DNA of 11,412 bases from Funneliformis mosseae (Eukaryota > Glomeromycota > Glomeromycetes > Glomerales > Glomeraceae), in the NCBI GenBank assembly GCA_910592005.1, contig CAJVPP010003522.1, forward strand, positions 1-11,412. Reading direction: 5' to 3'. The notes below the pieces were generated by a model. It saw only the letters and a list, made by a program, of their open reading frames with translations, did not search any database and was not told the DNA's origin. A program made the translations under genes and the position numbers. The first letter of the stretch is position 1; every line of letters begins with the position of its first letter. Of this stretch, positions 8,600 to 11,412 are shown piece after piece.

Positions 8600-11219
8600 C
8601 TATAAAATAAATACTAATAATGATTCTTGTAAAGTTAAAGATTGTGATAAAAATAATTTAAATATATATAAATTTAGAAAATTTACTCAATTAAATAAAG
8701 AAAAACTATAAAAAATTAATACATATTAAAATTATAGTTATATTCAAATTAATGATCAATTGTGTTTTTTATATTATTTATCAATTGTAAAAGCAGATAG
8801 AAATAAAGTAAAAAAAAGAAAATCAAAAGAATTTAATGAAATAAATATTAGAAATGATAATGATTATATAGATTATGAATTATCTTATTTTTAAATTTAA
8901 ATAATAATAATTTAAATTTTAATTATTAGTCTAATATAAATATAAAATATTATGATGATAAAGTAATTCTTTTTAAAAATAATTTAATCTTTATTTAATA
9001 AAAATAAAAATATATAAAAAAATATAAATAAATATGAAAAAAAATAATTTAAATTAATTAAAAGAAAAAATTAAATTATTATCAAAATGTTTTTATATAA
9101 AAAACAAAAACAATTATATTTAGAAATTGAATTAGATCCTAAAAATTTCAAAATATAATTAAAGAAGATAAATCATAATTAAAAGGATTTTTTAATAAAT
9201 TAGTTAATATTTTTTTTATCAAATAGAAAAATCAATAATATAGAAAATAGTAAAATATCTCTTGTTGATTTTCATTATTTATTATCTGATTTAAAAAATA
9301 AATTTAATAATTCTTTTTAATTAAAAATTAAACTTTATTTATCTTCATATAATACACTTCTGAATATATTGATATAATGATAAGACTTAGAATTTTAGTA
9401 TTTTATAAAATAGTAGAAAAATATAAAAAAAATATATCAGATAATAATTTTAATAAAATAAATCAAATATTTTTAAGAAATAAAAATAATTTATTTTGTT
9501 TTAATATTGATGATTATTATTCAATACATAGTTATAAAAATTCAAATACAATATCTTTTTTATTAGTATATCTTATGGCAACATGTGTTGCTAAAATTAT
9601 AAAAAATAGTACTTTTATACTAGTAATAAAAAATAATATTTTAATTAATAATTCTGAAAATATGAAGATTGAAAAATTAATTATTATTTAATACATGCTT
9701 ATTTTGATTTATTAAGTAAAAGTTATAATATAATAAAATATAATTTACAAAATAATAATTTAATTAATGTTAATGAATTTGATAGAATATAACTTTAACT
9801 ATTTATTCATATAATAATTCTATAAAATAACATTAAAATGATAGATCAATGAACAATTGTCATTTAGTTAATATAAAAAAATTAAATTTTAAAATTTTAG
9901 ATGATTATTTAAAAACTCTTAAAATAATAACAGAAATTTCTTTATTAAATATTTATCTTCAAAAGAATATAATATCAATTATTGCTAATTTTTTAGGTCA
10001 ATTATTTATAAGAAAAGTAATAATTTTACTTAATAGATAAAAAAAGACAAAAATTTTCTATATAAAATTTTAATATTATTAATAATTTTATTCCAATTTT
10101 TAGACTATTATATGTATTACTAAATATAAGAAAAGATATTATATTAATTCATTAGGATTTTAAAAATTATTTAAATTAGTTTTTAGTAAAAATAATAATT
10201 AGCAAAAAATCTAAATCTTAAAAAATTAATTTGCTTTTAGAATTAGCAAATTCAGTATAGATTGAGATTACTACAGAAATAATTTATAAATCAGAATTAC
10301 TTTGCAAAGATATTGAATATTAAATATTAATAGATATTTTAGATAATTTAATACTTACAATTTTAGATATTTATAGTAAAATATTTTGATCTAGATTTTA
10401 TGATCAATATATAAGTATAATTTTTAGATTATAAACATTTACTTTAAGATGGAAAAGAAAAAATTATAATAAGATTCCATTAGCTTTTCTTTCTAATATT
10501 TTTTATTGAAAAGATAATAATTATTTATTTCTTGAACTTATCTTATTAATTTTAATGATTATTATATTGAAAATTAATATAGTAAAATTAGAAGTAATAT
10601 AACTTTTTAACATTCTTCAAATGCTATTATTTCTCAAGCATTTGTATTAGAATCACATGATCAAACTTTTTTTAATACTTTTAGAACAATTAAAAATTAT
10701 TCTTATAAAGGATCTACTTTAGATTATTTAAAATATAAATAAGTATATTCTTTATTAATTACTTTTATCAAATCTTTAAAAATTTAAAAAAAAGTAAGAA
10801 AATTAAAAAGAATAAATATTATCTATTAATATTAAATCTAAAAGTGAAATTAAAATACTTATCTATTGAATATTATATATTTAAAACACTTATTTTATGA
10901 TTATTGTAATCAAAATTTTAAATATTTAGATAAAAAAGAAAGCATAATGTTAGATATATGAACATATTTCTATCACAAATGTTTTGAAGAACAAAATAAT
11001 AAGTGTAATTATTATTTATAATTCTATAAAAAAGGTGTTGTCTTTAATATAAAATCCTATATAAAAAGATTAGAAAAAGATGATAATATTAATAATAGCT
11101 TATTAGATGATGAAATATTAGATAATGATAATAAAGAAGAAAATGAAGAAAATGAAGAAATAGTAGAAAAAATATTAGTAGACTTTAATATTGCTTTAAA
11201 ACTTGTAAAAACTTGGTAA
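8600..11219 (+). pseudogene. Relic of a large multicopy fungal protein with terminal zinc motifs, function unknown
   Basis: I recognise this as a repeated family in Rhizophagus/Gigaspora-type genomes; I know of no assigned function. The N-terminus has SCKVKDC (CX4C, 8628-8645), NIYKFRKFTQ, then CFLY at 8763-8774, where CX2C has lost its second Cys to Tyr. Central segments include KKQKQLYLEIE (about 9105), FCFNIDDYYSIHSYK (in the open stretch 9377-9691), NDRSMNNCHLVNIKKL (about 9837) and ANFLGQLFIRK. Frame 1 from about 10085 to 10560 holds LLCKDIEYQILIDILDN, LRWKRKNYNKIPLAFLS and FY-TGA-KDNN. Frame 0 follows with FVLESHDQTFFNTFR. The C-terminus has a RING-like pattern (YDYC 10896-10907, FYHKC 10968-10982, CNYY 11004-11015; three probable ligands now Tyr), GVVFNIKSYIKRLEK, an acidic stretch, and KTW with TAA at 11217. 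At least five frameshifts are needed. Acidic motifs and the multicopy nature allow a transposase-like role, but this is unproven. Confidence 0.6.
10275..10351 (+). repeat. First copy of an exact 77-nt direct repeat
   Basis: This part of the unknown-family relic encodes the YKSELLCKDIEYQ region. It recurs without a mismatch at 11336-11412. The base before it (C at 10274) differs from the base before the second copy (A at 11335), so the match is bounded on the left at 77 nt. Confidence 0.95.
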
Positions 11220-11335
11220 AATACAAGTCATTAAATAAAATATTGTAATATATATAATTTTAATCTTAAAATTTTAGCTTTTATTTAACTTTCTTAATAG
11301 TAGAGATCTTTAGATCTTTTTTTATTCAAATGTAA
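11220..11335. other. 3' flank of the unknown-family relic
   Basis: AATAAA at 11234-11239, 15 bases after the TAA, could be a polyadenylation signal, but such hexamers are common in this composition. AGATCTTTAGATCT near 11304-11318 doubles the site also seen in the minisatellite core. No gene is visible before the terminal repeat. Confidence 0.35.
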
Positions 11336-11412
11336 AGAAATAATTTATAAATCAGAATTACTTTGCAAAGATATTGAATATTAAATATTAATAGATATTT
11401 TAGATAATTTAA
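11336..11412 (+). repeat. Second copy of the exact 77-nt repeat, ending at the window edge
   Basis: It is identical to 10275-10351 and runs to the last base of the window. The sequence upstream of the two copies is unrelated. Either a second copy of the family begins here in mid-gene, or this is a contig-end k-mer overlap from a de Bruijn assembly with k of 77. Confidence 0.95.

Noticed and set aside
10896..11219. Functional RING finger domain
   Set aside because: At least three probable zinc ligands are Tyr, and in-frame TGA (10959) and TAA (near 11016) interrupt it.
1..11412. Mitochondrial or other organelle DNA, suggested by the extreme AT content
   Set aside because: There are no organelle genes, rRNA or tRNA; spliceosome-type introns, LINE and Tigger relics point to nuclear repeats.

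Overview
The window holds no intact gene. It is extremely AT-rich eukaryotic DNA, and all the coding-like material is decayed mobile or multicopy sequence on the + strand. The reading frames carry TAA, TAG and TGA where the surrounding sequence implies Gln, Trp or Arg. Substitutions at key residues are mostly C-to-T or G-to-A transitions: Cys or His to Tyr, Asp to Asn, Pro to Ser or Leu, Thr to Ile. From memory, the protein families and the short AT-rich introns fit an arbuscular mycorrhizal fungus (Glomeromycotina, Rhizophagus/Gigaspora-like). That is recognition, not a database result.

Layout. 1-75 is a GC-rich, CpG-containing end unlike everything else. 332-2200 is a Tigger/pogo-type DDE transposase relic in three exons. 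2200-2660 is a non-coding AT-rich spacer. 2660-3239 is a purine-rich minisatellite with a GATCTAAAAA core, closed by a perfect 22-bp palindrome at 3240-3261. 3262-3880 is gene-free and includes a 32-bp tandem duplication. About 3890-4850 is the 3' end of a LINE ORF2 (RNase H and a C-terminal zinc motif). About 5232-8540 is the 5' part of a LINE: an ORF1-like RNA-binding region followed by an endonuclease (EEP) domain, broken off before any reverse transcriptase. About 8600-11219 is a relic of a large zinc-binding protein of unknown function that I recognise as multicopy in these fungi. The last 77 bases repeat 10275-10351 exactly.

How the parts relate. The two LINE pieces carry complementary halves in swapped order, as in head-to-tail neighbouring copies or a rearranged nest. 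Nothing here should be functional as it stands: the third transposase Asp, the endonuclease GD and SDH motifs, and several zinc ligands are all lost. The main interest is the mutational process (RIP-like or methylation-driven deamination, with no CpG seen over the last 3.3 kb), the unknown protein family, and the terminal 77-base repeat, which looks like an assembly-graph overlap.
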